38,521 bases of DNA from Chloroflexota bacterium (GCA_016223105.1 JACRPR010000140.1:5095-43615), one strand, 5' to 3'; counted from the first letter of the stretch, positions 5,795 to 15,066 are shown. Numbers and translations: made by a program. Notes: generated from the sequence alone by a model not told the origin.

Positions 5795-8211
5795 TATGCG
5801 AAACTCGCGAACCCGGTCGAGTAAAGCGTGTGTAACATTCGCAATACTTTTTTCGCCGTCGCGGGATAAAGGAATTTATCAGCAAGCGTGTCCCAGCGTC
5901 CGAGCAATGCTGGGATTTCACTTTTTTGTGTACTCTCACCGCCAATGAGTTTGAGTACATCATCACCATTTTTCTTTTCGAGCGTCCAACGCAAAATACG
6001 CGTGAGCGGCTCTTCCAATTTCTGCCGTGAGCCGTGAATTTTCGGCAAAACTTTCATCAATACCGCCGCGTCAAGAATCTCGTTGTCCGAATCAAACAGC
6101 ACGATGCCGGATGCTTGCGCCAAGTGCGCGTTCACAAAGAACAGCGCGATCTCATCAAGTACGCGATAGCCAAAATGTAAATCAAATGGCTCAAGCGATT
6201 TGTTCAGCGCGATCAACGCGTCTCGGTGTTCACCCAATTCGTCGAGCGCAAGCGCAACATCTTCTTTGTCGCTCGCGATGAATCTACCGGCGCGCGTGAA
6301 ATCGGCAAAGACATTCGCGCGAATCTGTTCCGCAATTTGATTCGCTTCTGATTCGTCCACTTCAATCGGGTCGTATCCATCCAAATCAACATCGCGAAAT
6401 TCTATCGTGAACGCACGATCCAAAACTTTTGGACTGAAAGCGAACGTGGTTTCGTCCACGTTGACCGTGCCGATAATGTACAGATTCGGTGGCAAACGAA
6501 GCGTATTTGGAATTGACCGTGCGTTGTCATCATCTTGATCGGCATTAGCATCTTCCAAGTCACTTTCGTTGGAATGGAGGTGGATTGATTCGCGTGTAAA
6601 TCCGACCCGATAATCCGGTTTCAATTCACCCGAATCGCGCTGTGATGCGACATCTGCAAGGTTGAGTCGTCCACTTTCCAACACACTGAGGAACTCGGCA
6701 AAGTAGTACTCGACATGCGCGAGATTCATTTCATCGAGAATCAGGAAATGCGGTAAAGGTTGTGCCTCTGATTCTAACGGAATCTCACTTTCATAGAATT
6801 CCCAAACGAGCCACGGTACAACCGCACGGAGGATAGGGTCTGTAGAAGACACAAGGGCGTCTGTTCTGTCGCGCATAAATTGGAAACTGTGATCAATTCC
6901 CTCGGCGTTTTTTGCTTCGACCAATTTTCTGATGCGGAATGTTTGGTCATATCCAAGTCGCTCAGCCAAACGGCGAAGCACGTCGCGATTGGCAATCGTT
7001 GTGACATGTTCGGGATCAAAAACCGCCAAAGCACGTAGAACACGCGCCCAATGATTACCGCCGGCCGACAATTGGCGAAGATAGTCCATCGCCTCAATCA
7101 ATCTTTGACCAGGACTTTTCGCTAAATCTTGGACAATCGCAGTCACTTTACGCAATTCATCTATGCTTGGATGAAATGGCATGCCGGCGGCTTGACCGAT
7201 ACTTGTAACTCCATTCCTCTTCTCATTCCAAACCAACGCCAAATCTTCCTCCGTCATTTGGTCGGTTTGTTTGGATATAAAACGTTGCCACATCTCTCGA
7301 TATCGTGCCATCCATTCCCGAGTCTCATCTGTTTCAAGTTTGGATGCGAGCCACGCTTTTAAACTTCGCGGCGACGAATCTGCCGGGCGTGCGCCACTAC
7401 GCGCGCGCAAAATAAACCGCAACAACTCCGTAGATTGATACTTGCGATCCCAAAGTGGGTTGACGAAACCGAGCAGATTTTTGCTGTCGCGCCAATCGGG
7501 ACGCACAGATTCAAACCAGACACAATTATCGCCAAACAATTCGGCAAAGTGTTGCGCGAGTTTGGTTTTGCCGGTGCCAGACAATCCCGACAAAATCACA
7601 AACCCTTTGGTCTTGAGCGCGGCGTAAAATGCGGCGATTTGAAATTGCGAAAATTGGTAGCCCTTCTTTTCAAAGTACGGAAGCAAGAGATTGCTTGCAG
7701 GTGAGTTAGCGATTTCAGACTCGGGTACGGGTCGCGCGACAACAGGTGTTGGTTGTGGCTGTGATTCTGGAACAGTTGGCTGGGTTGGCGGTGTTGGGAC
7801 ATTGCCATCATCATCTGGAAAATTCAAACTCTCTCTCAGATCAGCCAATGTGATTTTTGAAACTCCATCTTGATGACTCGCTTTCAAAAATTCGATTCGT
7901 TGCCGTCCTTTGTCGGTAATTACCCAGGTACCCAGACCGTACGTCTCCTTTGGTTCAAGGTACCCATTTTTACGGAGAAGATAGATCTGATGTTCAGCTG
8001 AATGCATCCACTTGTGTTTGGCACGGAGCGTCCCACTGCCGGTACGTGCCGGTTTGAGATCTCTGGGTTCTAATACATTAGTCAGAATTTTTTCCACTTC
8101 GTCCAGAACAACATCTCTGGCAGCCGTGCCACCCTTTTGATAAACAACCCACAATACCGATAGACCAACTACCTCTAGTTGTTTCCTTGCAAGGCTTCCA
8201 GTGAATTTCAT
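5794..8211 (-). CDS. McrB-like AAA+ GTPase/ATPase of a type IV-like restriction system
   Basis: The 805-residue protein has an N-terminal winged-helix domain of the Mrr-N type (about 1-115), a Pro-rich linker (about 135-165) and an AAA+ motor. Walker A GLSGTGKTKL is near 208-217, Walker B LILDEMN near 490-496, and the sensor/arginine-finger part IIGTVNVDETTFAFSPKVLDRAF near 583-605. The last is typical of McrB, the translocating subunit that recruits a McrC-like nuclease to modified DNA. The start is chosen at the second of two ATGs (8214 and 8211), because AGGAG lies six bases upstream of it. The first ATG overlaps the stop of the nuclease gene. The winged-helix domain replaces the usual McrB DNA-reading domain, so the target specificity is unknown. 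Confidence 0.88.
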   Translation of the reverse strand: MKFTGSLARKQLEVVGLSVLWVVYQKGGTAARDVVLDEVEKILTNVLEPRDLKPARTGSGTLRAKHKWMHSAEHQIYLLRKNGYLEPKETYGLGTWVITDKGRQRIEFLKASHQDGVSKITLADLRESLNFPDDDGNVPTPPTQPTVPESQPQPTPVVARPVPESEIANSPASNLLLPYFEKKGYQFSQFQIAAFYAALKTKGFVILSGLSGTGKTKLAQHFAELFGDNCVWFESVRPDWRDSKNLLGFVNPLWDRKYQSTELLRFILRARSGARPADSSPRSLKAWLASKLETDETREWMARYREMWQRFISKQTDQMTEEDLALVWNEKRNGVTSIGQAAGMPFHPSIDELRKVTAIVQDLAKSPGQRLIEAMDYLRQLSAGGNHWARVLRALAVFDPEHVTTIANRDVLRRLAERLGYDQTFRIRKLVEAKNAEGIDHSFQFMRDRTDALVSSTDPILRAVVPWLVWEFYESEIPLESEAQPLPHFLILDEMNLAHVEYYFAEFLSVLESGRLNLADVASQRDSGELKPDYRVGFTRESIHLHSNESDLEDANADQDDDNARSIPNTLRLPPNLYIIGTVNVDETTFAFSPKVLDRAFTIEFRDVDLDGYDPIEVDESEANQIAEQIRANVFADFTRAGRFIASDKEDVALALDELGEHRDALIALNKSLEPFDLHFGYRVLDEIALFFVNAHLAQASGIVLFDSDNEILDAAVLMKVLPKIHGSRQKLEEPLTRILRWTLEKKNGDDVLKLIGGESTQKSEIPALLGRWDTLADKFLYPATAKKVLRMLHTLYSTGFASFA

Positions 8212-9761
8212 CATCCGCTCCTTTGCGTCGGCATCATTCCAATCGCGCCCACACCACGCCAATTACCTTTCACCAACTCGGCGAATGGAATGCGCTTGGA
8301 AGCACCTGTTTCCGAGTAATATTCGTCATCGTTTGGATTGTCATTTGGAAAAATAATGAATGACGCCCTTCCTTGCGATTCATCTTTGTACCTGTGGGCA
8401 ACAGAGATATCTTCTTCTTTGGCAGTCCGTACGATCGCATCTGATTCCACGCATCCGTCTTCCTGGTTAAATCGAAACTTGGCGTCAAAAATGATCTTCC
8501 TCTGGCAATTATCTTCAAAGACAAAATCAGGGCGCGGTTTTGTGCTGGAATAACTCGCCATTTGCTGATTGTAAGCCAGTTTACTTCCATCGGCAAATTC
8601 TGCAACAATTTTTCCTTCGTTCAACGTGCCTTCTACGGTAAAGTTGAATTTGAAAACTGCTTTGCCGCAAACGCTTTCCAATTCTTGCGCGAGTTTGAAG
8701 AGACACCAGTATTCGTACAACTTGGCAATGTCGCGCGCGTCAATCGCATCTTGCACCGCGCGCCAAATCGGCATTCGCGACAAGTTAAATTCGCGATATA
8801 GTTGTAGGAGTTCGCGATAGCCATCGCGTTTAAGCAACACGGTGGACGTGGTAGGAAACATTGTCATTTCGCCCACGTCGTCAAACATCGGGTTCTGCTT
8901 CGCCATTTCCAACAAACCGCGAACTTGTTTCAATGATTCGCGTTCGCGAAATAAAGGATGGTCAATCAATCGTTCAGACCAGGCAAAAAGAATTTCGAGA
9001 AAATGTTTGACGAACCGATTTTCGGGCGTATCGAGCGTTTCGGTCGGCGTATCTTGAAAAATGTGGAACGGCGCGTGCCCCTTGAATTTTTTTGCGATTG
9101 CCAAATTCGCATTCGTCGGTTGCAGTTGTTCGGGATGCGTCACCATCGCGTAAATCGAATCAACATCAACTCGATTCGCGCGATAAATCGGGATGCGCTC
9201 GCGCTCAACCGTTAAAAGGCGATGCGGACTCGACAGAATAATTTGAATCGCTTGCTCAATTGCTCGCGCGCGGCTGGAGAGAAAATGATAGACGAATAGC
9301 AAGGTCGGCGGTTCAAGCGATTCGTCAACGCCAAAATACGTGGGGGATTCGATCTCGAACGGAAGCGCGAGGTGTTGGGAAAAGAGGTCGTCAATGAGCG
9401 CAATAAAAAATTGGAGATGGCTTTCGATGCTTGGAAACTTGCGCGACAAAACTTCGATGTCAGTCGTTACAATTCGCCCGTCGTTAAACTCGGCGCGAAT
9501 GTGGCTATGACCGATTTGGTTTTTGAATGTGTAACGAAAAAGATTGTTGGTAATCTTTTCGGCTAACTCATTGCCACAAAAAAGTTGAGCGACGTTAGTG
9601 GCATCAAAAAAACACTCTGTCCATTCAAAGCAAACAAAACGCGGAATACCCAACTCGCGCCATTGAGCATATTCTTCAATGCTCAATGCGTGTGGTTGAT
9701 ATTCCGCGATAGAATCTCGAACGCGAACCTGAACGCCTTCGTGCAGTTTCGTTGTGGGCAT
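8211..9761 (-). CDS. DUF2357-type PD-(D/E)XK nuclease, McrC-like partner
   Basis: This 516-residue protein combines a DUF2357-like N-terminal and middle region with a C-terminal PD-(D/E)XK nuclease fold. RPDFVFEDN (Asp near 412) is followed by KIIFDAKFRF (Asp-Ala-Lys near 425), the metal-binding D...(D/E)xK signature. The stretch DIAKLYEYWCLFKLAQEL before the nuclease is typical of DUF2357/McrC proteins. It overlaps the downstream McrB-like gene at its TGA, so the two are co-translated. It is the inferred DNA-cutting subunit. There is a weak ribosome site and a 6-base gap to the upstream nucleotidyltransferase gene. Confidence 0.85.
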   Translation of the reverse strand: MPTTKLHEGVQVRVRDSIAEYQPHALSIEEYAQWRELGIPRFVCFEWTECFFDATNVAQLFCGNELAEKITNNLFRYTFKNQIGHSHIRAEFNDGRIVTTDIEVLSRKFPSIESHLQFFIALIDDLFSQHLALPFEIESPTYFGVDESLEPPTLLFVYHFLSSRARAIEQAIQIILSSPHRLLTVERERIPIYRANRVDVDSIYAMVTHPEQLQPTNANLAIAKKFKGHAPFHIFQDTPTETLDTPENRFVKHFLEILFAWSERLIDHPLFRERESLKQVRGLLEMAKQNPMFDDVGEMTMFPTTSTVLLKRDGYRELLQLYREFNLSRMPIWRAVQDAIDARDIAKLYEYWCLFKLAQELESVCGKAVFKFNFTVEGTLNEGKIVAEFADGSKLAYNQQMASYSSTKPRPDFVFEDNCQRKIIFDAKFRFNQEDGCVESDAIVRTAKEEDISVAHRYKDESQGRASFIIFPNDNPNDDEYYSETGASKRIPFAELVKGNWRGVGAIGMMPTQRSG

Positions 9762-9767
9762 TATAAT

Positions 9768-10214
9768 TTACCAATCCAATCCCAATTTCGCGCGCACAAA
9801 CTCGCGCACACGTTTGACTGTCTTTCGGCGACCGTGCCGATGCTCATATAAAATTCTCCCTTGCGCGAGAATATCGCTGATGAAATCATCCCCGATTGCC
9901 GAACGCGCTTTCACTTCTTGCGGCGTTCGCACCAAAATATCCATCCCGAATTTGCGATCAGGAAACAACGGTGAGACCGCGCGCGCACGCGCGAACACAC
10001 TTTGCTCTGCCAATTTTTTCGTGATGATGAGCAAATCAATGTCGCTGTGAATTGTTGGATCGCCATACGCGTACGAACCAAAAAGAATCACGCGCTCTGG
10101 CGCGAACTCTTTCACGATGCGCCGCGTGATTTCGCGCAACAACTCTTTCGTCACCGGCGTGTACCATTCCGGCGTTTGTTCAGTTGGAGAAATCGAAACC
10201 GATTTGATGTTCAT
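9768..10214 (-). CDS. Minimal nucleotidyltransferase (pol beta superfamily)
   Basis: The 148-residue product carries the full active site: GS at 46-47, Asp58 and Asp60 in the HSDIDLL motif, and a third Asp at 92 (GMDILV). Such MNT proteins usually pair with HEPN proteins as antitoxins that AMPylate the toxin. No HEPN gene is adjacent here. Instead it leads the operon with the DUF2357 nuclease and McrB-like genes, six bases upstream of the nuclease gene. A regulatory or protective role for the restriction system is an inference. Confidence 0.85.
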   Translation of the reverse strand: MNIKSVSISPTEQTPEWYTPVTKELLREITRRIVKEFAPERVILFGSYAYGDPTIHSDIDLLIITKKLAEQSVFARARAVSPLFPDRKFGMDILVRTPQEVKARSAIGDDFISDILAQGRILYEHRHGRRKTVKRVREFVRAKLGLDW

Positions 10215-10228
10215 TGTTCACCCGGGCG

Positions 10229-10306
10229 GAATTCAGTAGCCAGAATCCAGAATCCAGAATTTGAAATCCACACTTCTGACTACTGAATTCTGGATTCTGA
10301 ATTCTG
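10229..10306. repeat. Inverted CAGAATCC-type repeat
   Basis: Bases 10229-10245 (GAATTCAGTAGCCAGAA) pair with 10274-10290 with one mismatch, with extra short copies of CCAGAATCCAGAAT and TTCTGGATTCTGAATTCTG around. The right side encodes the last residues of tsaD (LQNSESRIQ), so the repeat has altered that C-terminus. Related sequence recurs at 20108-20206. Confidence 0.65.
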
Positions 10307-11302
10307 CAGTTTCAACGCCGGCACCACATCCAAATCCCACCCGCTCCGCTCGCCGCGCGCAAAACGCCGCGCCGCCGCCGCCGCGATCATCGCGCCATTG
10401 TCCATACACAACTTGATCGGCGGGATGATCACCGGAATTTCCGCGCGTTCCAACATCGTTTTGCGTAACACCGCGTTCGCGGAAACGCCGCCCGCGAGAA
10501 TGATTTGCTTCGCGCCATATTCATCTGCCGCGCGCACTGTTTTTTCGACCAGCACATCCGCGACCGCGACCTGAAAACTCGCGGCAATGTCCGCGACGGG
10601 GAGTGGCGCGTCTTTGAAACTCTGAACCAGGTGAAGCACCGCGGTTTTCAATCCGCTGAACGAAAAATCGTACGTGCCTTTGAGCCACGCGCGCGGGAGT
10701 TTGAACGCGTCGGAATTTCCGGCATCGGCGGCTTTTTGAATTGCGGGACCGCCGGGATATGTCAAACCCAACAAGCGCGCGGCTTTGTCGAACGCTTCGC
10801 CCGCGGCGTCGTGGAGCGTGCATCCGAGTTGTTGATACGCGCCGTGATCGCGCATCAACACCAATTCGCTGTGTCCGCCGGAAACCAGGAGCGCGATGAG
10901 GGGAAACGGATTTTCGAAAACCAGGTTTCTATCGTCGAGCCAACTCGCGTAAATGTGTCCTTCGAGATGATTGATCCCGATGAGCGGCAGATCGTTCGCG
11001 AACGCGAGCGCCTTCGCCGCGTTCACACCGACGAGCAACGAGCCCGCAAGTCCGGGTCCGTGCGTTACCGCGATTGCCGCGAGATCGCGAAACGCGACGC
11101 CCGCGCTCTGCAGCGCTTCTTCGATGACCGGAATGATTTTGATGACGTGTTCGCGCGACGCGAGTTCGGGATACACGCCGCCGTACTGCGCGTGCAAATC
11201 AATCTGCGTCGCGACGACGTTAGATAAAATGACGCGCCCGTCTTGCACAACGGACGCGGCGGTTTCATCGCAGGAAGTTTCGATACCCAGGATCAAATTC
11301 AT
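10280..11302 (-). CDS. tsaD: tRNA N6-adenosine threonylcarbamoyltransferase TsaD
   Basis: TsaD transfers the threonylcarbamoyl group to A37 of ANN-decoding tRNAs, with TsaB and TsaE. The 340-residue length is normal. Visible motifs are [15 protein letters not shown] (ASKHA phosphate loop, 5-19), [16 protein letters not shown], the metal-binding histidines His112 and His116 in [21 protein letters not shown], and the C-terminal MDNGAMIA. The final dozen residues are encoded by the intergenic repeat. The ribosome site is weak. It is an essential housekeeping gene. Confidence 0.96.
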   Translation of the reverse strand: MNLILGIETSCDETAASVVQDGRVILSNVVATQIDLHAQYGGVYPELASREHVIKIIPVIEEALQSAGVAFRDLAAIAVTHGPGLAGSLLVGVNAAKALAFANDLPLIGINHLEGHIYASWLDDRNLVFENPFPLIALLVSGGHSELVLMRDHGAYQQLGCTLHDAAGEAFDKAARLLGLTYPGGPAIQKAADAGNSDAFKLPRAWLKGTYDFSFSGLKTAVLHLVQSFKDAPLPVADIAASFQVAVADVLVEKTVRAADEYGAKQIILAGGVSANAVLRKTMLERAEIPVIIPPIKLCMDNGAMIAAAAARRFARGERSGWDLDVVPALKLQNSESRIQ

Positions 11303-11375
11303 TTTCGATTTCTGATTTTTGATTTATGATTTACAGTTGGAGTGTTCGGAAAATCTTGAATCTTAAATCATAAAT

Positions 11376-13712
11376 TCATTGTGGGATGGTGGCAGTGTAA
11401 AGTTGATTCTCGCTGACCCAATAGAATTTCCGGTTCGCTTCATCCACCGCGAGCGTCTTGACCGCTTTGAATGTGTCGCGCAGTTGGCTCGTCGGTTTGT
11501 ATTGACGCGTAAACTTGCCGCTCACCTTGTCAATGTACACGATGCGTTGATTCCCCGCGTCCGCGATGTACAACCCGGACATTGAGGGCGCGGTGATCAG
11601 CGCGACCGGTTTGTTGAGCGGTGTTTCGAGATCGCGCACGCGCAAATCGTTCGGCTTGCCGGCAGTGTACCGGAAAATCGAACCATCGCCGCGCAGTAAA
11701 TACACATCGCTATCAATCGCGAAATCCACCACGTTCGATAAATCCGCGCTGACGCCGGGTTGAAAATAGGTTGTCGCCGCCGACCACACGCCTTCCGCCG
11801 CGGGCGCGTATTTTAGAATTTGATTGCGCGATGGATCGGTGAGATACAAATTGCCGGTGTAATTCGCGAGCAACGTCACATTGCGCCATCCCGAACCATC
11901 ACTCGCCGCGCGTCCGCTCCACGTCGCGCGCGTCGTATCGTATTGCAAAAACGAACCGCCGCGATCGATCACGACGATGCGCCCGGCATCGGTCAAGGTC
12001 AGATCGATCAACTCGCCGACGACGCGGTCGCTCACGCGGTCGCCCATTTTCAAAATCACCGGATCGCCCGGCGTCGGCGTTGCATTCGCGTCGCCGCTCA
12101 CAAAACGATAAACGCGATGCGCGCCGCGATCCAACACGAACACATCCGGCGCGCGCACAATGACGCGCGTCGGGTTCGCGTTCGCTTCGGAAAATGTCGC
12201 GAGCGCGGTCGGAAACAAAACCAGGACGCCGTTCAATTTATCGAGTTCGTCTTGCGCGTTGTAAAACGCAGTGCGCGCTGGCGCGTAACTCGGATTGAGC
12301 GTTTTCGTTTGCTCGGTCAGCGTGATCGCGCGTTGGAATAATTCGCGCGCGGCATTGCGATCGGTGCGCGCGAGAGTTTTGCCGTCCTCAATCGCCTTGT
12401 TCGCCTGCGCGACGAGTTGCGTAAGTTGATCGGCTTTGATGCGTTGTTGATCCGCGCGATAGCCGACCCACATCGCACTGCCCGCGCCGATCAATAAAAT
12501 TGGAAACACGAGCGCGGCGAGTTGCCACGCGGTTTGCACGCGCGGCGAGGTCGGCGCGCGTTGTCCGCGCGCGCGTGGTTCGCCCGGCATCAGCGCGTCG
12601 AGCAGAAACACAATTGCGCGCGTAATGCCGTGCAACAGCGCGCTGATGCCGCGATCGATCGCCTTGCCAAAATCCGACCAATTCACGCGCGCAAAAATTC
12701 CGGCGAGCAATCCCATCGCGCCCGCGATGCCCTTGAACATCGCCGAACGCGCCGGCGCGAGGTCGATTTTCACGCGCGGTTTTTCCGGTTGCGACGTGAT
12801 CGGTTCTTCGATTTCCGTCGGTGCGGACTCGACCATCGGCGAAATCGTTTCGGCGCTGATTTCGTCCGGGAGTTCAGCCGGTGGTGGCAGGAAACCTGGG
12901 ATCGCGAGTTCGTCTTCGAGCGGTTCCGGTTCGACGACCTGGATTTTTTCCGGGAAGAGTGAAATCGAATCCGCGCCGCGCGGCTCGCCCGCGAGTCGAA
13001 AAACGATCACCGCCAAATCCGCCGCGCCCGCGAGGTCTTCCAAACTCGAAATGATTTCGTCGGGATGCCGGTTCGCGAGCGTGTCGAACAATTCCTTGTT
13101 CGAAAGCAAATGCGCGAGTGTCCGCGTCGAAAGAATGATCGCGTCGCCGGGTTCGAGCGCGACGCGAAACACATCGGGCGCGTACTCGCGGCGCATGCCC
13201 ATCGGCACCGCGCCGGGCGACGCGAAATCGCGCGCGGCGAGCCAGTTCGCGAGCGCGTTCTCATCGGAGTTGAACCAGGGCGACACATCGGGGTAACGCC
13301 GCAGTTCCGCGCCGCGTTGCACGCACGCCATACTCGGACCCGCGAGCGCGATGAACAATTCGTCTTCGCGCAACACCGCGACGGTCATGCCGGCAATGCG
13401 GCGCGCTTCGGGTGGTTGCGCGGCGTTCGCGTTAAAAAAAACATTGTTCGCGCCGTACACCGCTTGCGTGAGCGCGAGCGTGATACTGCCACGACTCGCG
13501 GCGTACTCGCGGCGCACGGTTTCGATCAGTTCGCGCGCGAGTTCGTCGCGGCCTTCCGGCTCGCCCGCGACTTCGACGACGATGTACAAACTGCCGCGCC
13601 CGGGTGCGCCTTCAAAGAGCGCACTCTCTTCAAACTGCGCGACCGTGTCCGGCGATTCTTGCCAGCCGCCGTCGGCGATCACGAGTTGCGCGAATGTGGT
13701 TTCAGGTTTCAC
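11376..13712 (-). CDS. Membrane protein with PP2C-like domain and extracellular beta-propeller
   Basis: The 778-residue product starts with a PP2C/SpoIIE-like phosphatase fold (1-245; SMACVQRGAELRRY, LEPGDAIILST, ADLAVIVFRL). The classic metal-binding Asp pairs are not obvious, so it may be catalytically inactive. An acidic/Pro linker, a membrane helix (397-418) and a coiled coil (422-490) follow. Then comes a repetitive domain with PDVFVLDRGAHRVYRF and GLYIADAGNQRIVYID, typical NHL-like propeller blades. The start is GTG at 13712, directly downstream of a consensus promoter, which makes a leaderless mRNA. A role in signalling across the membrane is an inference. Confidence 0.82.
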   Translation of the reverse strand: MKPETTFAQLVIADGGWQESPDTVAQFEESALFEGAPGRGSLYIVVEVAGEPEGRDELARELIETVRREYAASRGSITLALTQAVYGANNVFFNANAAQPPEARRIAGMTVAVLREDELFIALAGPSMACVQRGAELRRYPDVSPWFNSDENALANWLAARDFASPGAVPMGMRREYAPDVFRVALEPGDAIILSTRTLAHLLSNKELFDTLANRHPDEIISSLEDLAGAADLAVIVFRLAGEPRGADSISLFPEKIQVVEPEPLEDELAIPGFLPPPAELPDEISAETISPMVESAPTEIEEPITSQPEKPRVKIDLAPARSAMFKGIAGAMGLLAGIFARVNWSDFGKAIDRGISALLHGITRAIVFLLDALMPGEPRARGQRAPTSPRVQTAWQLAALVFPILLIGAGSAMWVGYRADQQRIKADQLTQLVAQANKAIEDGKTLARTDRNAARELFQRAITLTEQTKTLNPSYAPARTAFYNAQDELDKLNGVLVLFPTALATFSEANANPTRVIVRAPDVFVLDRGAHRVYRFVSGDANATPTPGDPVILKMGDRVSDRVVGELIDLTLTDAGRIVVIDRGGSFLQYDTTRATWSGRAASDGSGWRNVTLLANYTGNLYLTDPSRNQILKYAPAAEGVWSAATTYFQPGVSADLSNVVDFAIDSDVYLLRGDGSIFRYTAGKPNDLRVRDLETPLNKPVALITAPSMSGLYIADAGNQRIVYIDKVSGKFTRQYKPTSQLRDTFKAVKTLAVDEANRKFYWVSENQLYTATIPQ

Positions 13713-13719
13713 GGTTGCA

Positions 13720-13748
13720 ATTATACACTGTGCCGGTGAGAATGTAAA
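13720..13748 (-). promoter_or_regulatory. Consensus sigma-70 promoter giving a leaderless transcript
   Basis: On the minus strand TTTACA, a 17-base spacer and TATAAT precede the GTG at 13712 by seven bases. Transcription would then begin at or next to the start codon. Confidence 0.8.
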
Positions 13749-13756
13749 ACTCAAAC

Positions 13757-13812
13757 GTGGCGCGAACTTTTAGTTCGCAATCTGCGGGCTACGCTTTGCG
13801 AGCCCGCGCCAC
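13757..13812. repeat. 56-bp repeat able to form a three-way junction
   Basis: Outer arms GTGGCGCG (13757-13764) and CGCGCCAC (13805-13812) enclose two hairpins: GCGAAC-TTTTA-GTTCGC (13762-13778) and GCGGGCT-N10-AGCCCGC (13784-13807). It lies between the HD gene and the PP2C-like gene promoter. Confidence 0.7.
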
Positions 13813-13814
13813 AA

Positions 13815-14423
13815 TTATTTGCGGCGGCGCGATTTTTTTGCGCGTGCGGCTTTGCCGTGCACCCAATGCGGATCGTGTTTGTCGGAAAACCACCACGCGT
13901 CCCAGCGCGTCGTTAGAATTTCTTGCGCGAGTTGTTTGCCCGCGTCCGTTTTCAAGCGCGCGAGCAGAGGCGCGATCCAATCGGCGGCGTGCGGATTGCC
14001 AATGTCGCTGTGCTGTTTGAGGACGAGCAAAAGTTCGAGTTGGTCCGCGTCTTTGGCGAGGCGTGCTTCGAGCGTTTGCGCGGCTTCAAATTCGCGAATG
14101 TGCGCGACGATCTCCGCGCCGTGCGCCCATTCGCGCGCGCCATCGTCCATCAATTTTTCCATCTCTTCGTGCACGTATTTGCGATTCACGTAATTGTGAT
14201 CGCCGGTGCGCGCTTCGGGCAAATCGTGAAACATTACGAGATGCAACAAGCGTAACTCGTTCACCGGTTCATCGCTCATCCGCGCGAGGACGAACGCGAC
14301 GTGGATCATTCGAAAAATGTGTTCGGACACGGATTGCGCGCCGGTGCCTAAAAACGCAAATCCCGAACGCGGCGTCGCGTTCAACATTCCGACTTCTTGC
14401 AAATACTTGGCGCGTTGGCTCAT
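13815..14423 (-). CDS. HD-domain phosphohydrolase (YfbR/HDDC2-like 5'-deoxynucleotidase)
   Basis: The 202-residue HD protein has the metal ligands His35 (SVSEHIFRM), His66-Asp67 with Glu70 (FHDLPEARTGD) and the distal Asp in AKDADQLELLL. This set is typical of nucleoside 5'-monophosphatases that trim deoxynucleotide pools. The ATG at 14423 is preferred over the upstream GTG because GAGG lies seven bases in front. The C-terminus ends in a basic KKSRRRK tail. The substrate is not determined from sequence. Confidence 0.85.
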   Translation of the reverse strand: MSQRAKYLQEVGMLNATPRSGFAFLGTGAQSVSEHIFRMIHVAFVLARMSDEPVNELRLLHLVMFHDLPEARTGDHNYVNRKYVHEEMEKLMDDGAREWAHGAEIVAHIREFEAAQTLEARLAKDADQLELLLVLKQHSDIGNPHAADWIAPLLARLKTDAGKQLAQEILTTRWDAWWFSDKHDPHWVHGKAARAKKSRRRK

Positions 14424-14464
14424 CGTTACCTCGTTGATTGTAACCACAGATTTCAGTAGCCGGT

Positions 14465-14535
14465 GTCATTCCGAACAAAGTGAGGAATCTCCACTTTCGC
14501 GGCGAGATTCCTCACTTGGTTCGCGCGGAGCGTGA
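14465..14535. repeat. Palindromic intergenic repeat
   Basis: GTCATTCCGAACAAAGTGAG and AATCTC pair imperfectly with GAGATTCCTCACTTGGTTCG and the following GTGAC. It is the same type as 2490-2554 but a diverged sequence. Confidence 0.65.
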
Positions 14536-14552
14536 CCAACCCTACTAGTCTG

Positions 14553-14640
14553 CCACAGAAGTTTTGAGGGGTCGTAGCATAGCGCCTTGTGCGCGTTCGA
14601 CGCCCACGAGGGGCTATGCTACCCCGCATAACTTTTGTGG
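14553..14640. repeat. 88-bp imperfect inverted repeat, MITE-like
   Basis: The left arm (CCACAGAAGTTTTGAGGGGT, then GTAGCATAGC) matches the reverse complement of the right arm (GCTATGCTACCCC, then AACTTTTGTGG) with a few mismatches. It lies just upstream of the toxin-antitoxin pair. Together with 14465-14535 it fills the 357-base gap 14424-14780, in which I see no gene. Confidence 0.65.
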
Positions 14641-14723
14641 TGAACTACTACTGTGCAATCGGTGTTTGCTGTTTTCGGTTTGCGTTGCATTGTAATCTGA
14701 TTGCCGCGCGTGTCAACGCCGCT

Positions 14724-14752
14724 TTTCACCTTTCGCGCTTTTGTGGTAAAAT
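14724..14752 (+). promoter_or_regulatory. Promoter of the vapBC-like operon
   Basis: TTTCAC, a 17-base spacer and TAAAAT (14747-14752) precede the ATG at 14781 by about 28 bases. Confidence 0.6.
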
Positions 14753-14780
14753 GCGCGCGGCTAGATAAGGAGATTTGGAA

Positions 14781-15065
14781 ATGGGGCACACACTTACGAT
14801 TCAAGTGGCGGAAGATTTGTACGCACCACTCGAAAAACAAGCGCGCCAAAATGGTCAGACTCCCGAAGAGCTTGTTGTCCAATGGTTGACCGATGTGATG
14901 CGCGAACAAACGCGGCGTGTCAGCGCGCAGAATAATCAAGACCCTTTGGAAAAGTTCATTGGCGCATTTCACAGTAACATTCCTAATTGGGCTGAAGATC
15001 ACGACCACCATATCGCGCATAACATAATGAATCAGATTCGCGGCAAAGACAACGCGGAAAAATAA
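14781..15065 (+). CDS. VapB-like antitoxin
   Basis: The 94-residue product opens with a ribbon-helix-helix-like segment (HTLTIQVAEDLYAPLEKQARQNGQTPEELVVQWLTDVM), the usual DNA-binding half of VapB-type antitoxins. A charged, less structured tail for toxin binding follows. AAGGAG lies eight bases before the ATG. It ends one base before the PIN-domain toxin gene, so the two are co-translated. The antitoxin would repress the operon and block the toxin. Confidence 0.82.
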   Translation: MGHTLTIQVAEDLYAPLEKQARQNGQTPEELVVQWLTDVMREQTRRVSAQNNQDPLEKFIGAFHSNIPNWAEDHDHHIAHNIMNQIRGKDNAEK

Positions 15066-15066
15066 A

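Noticed and set aside
10505-11227. Long plus-strand open frame opposite tsaD
   Set aside because: Arg/Glu-rich shadow caused by GC-rich codon usage of tsaD on the other strand; no family features or ribosome site.
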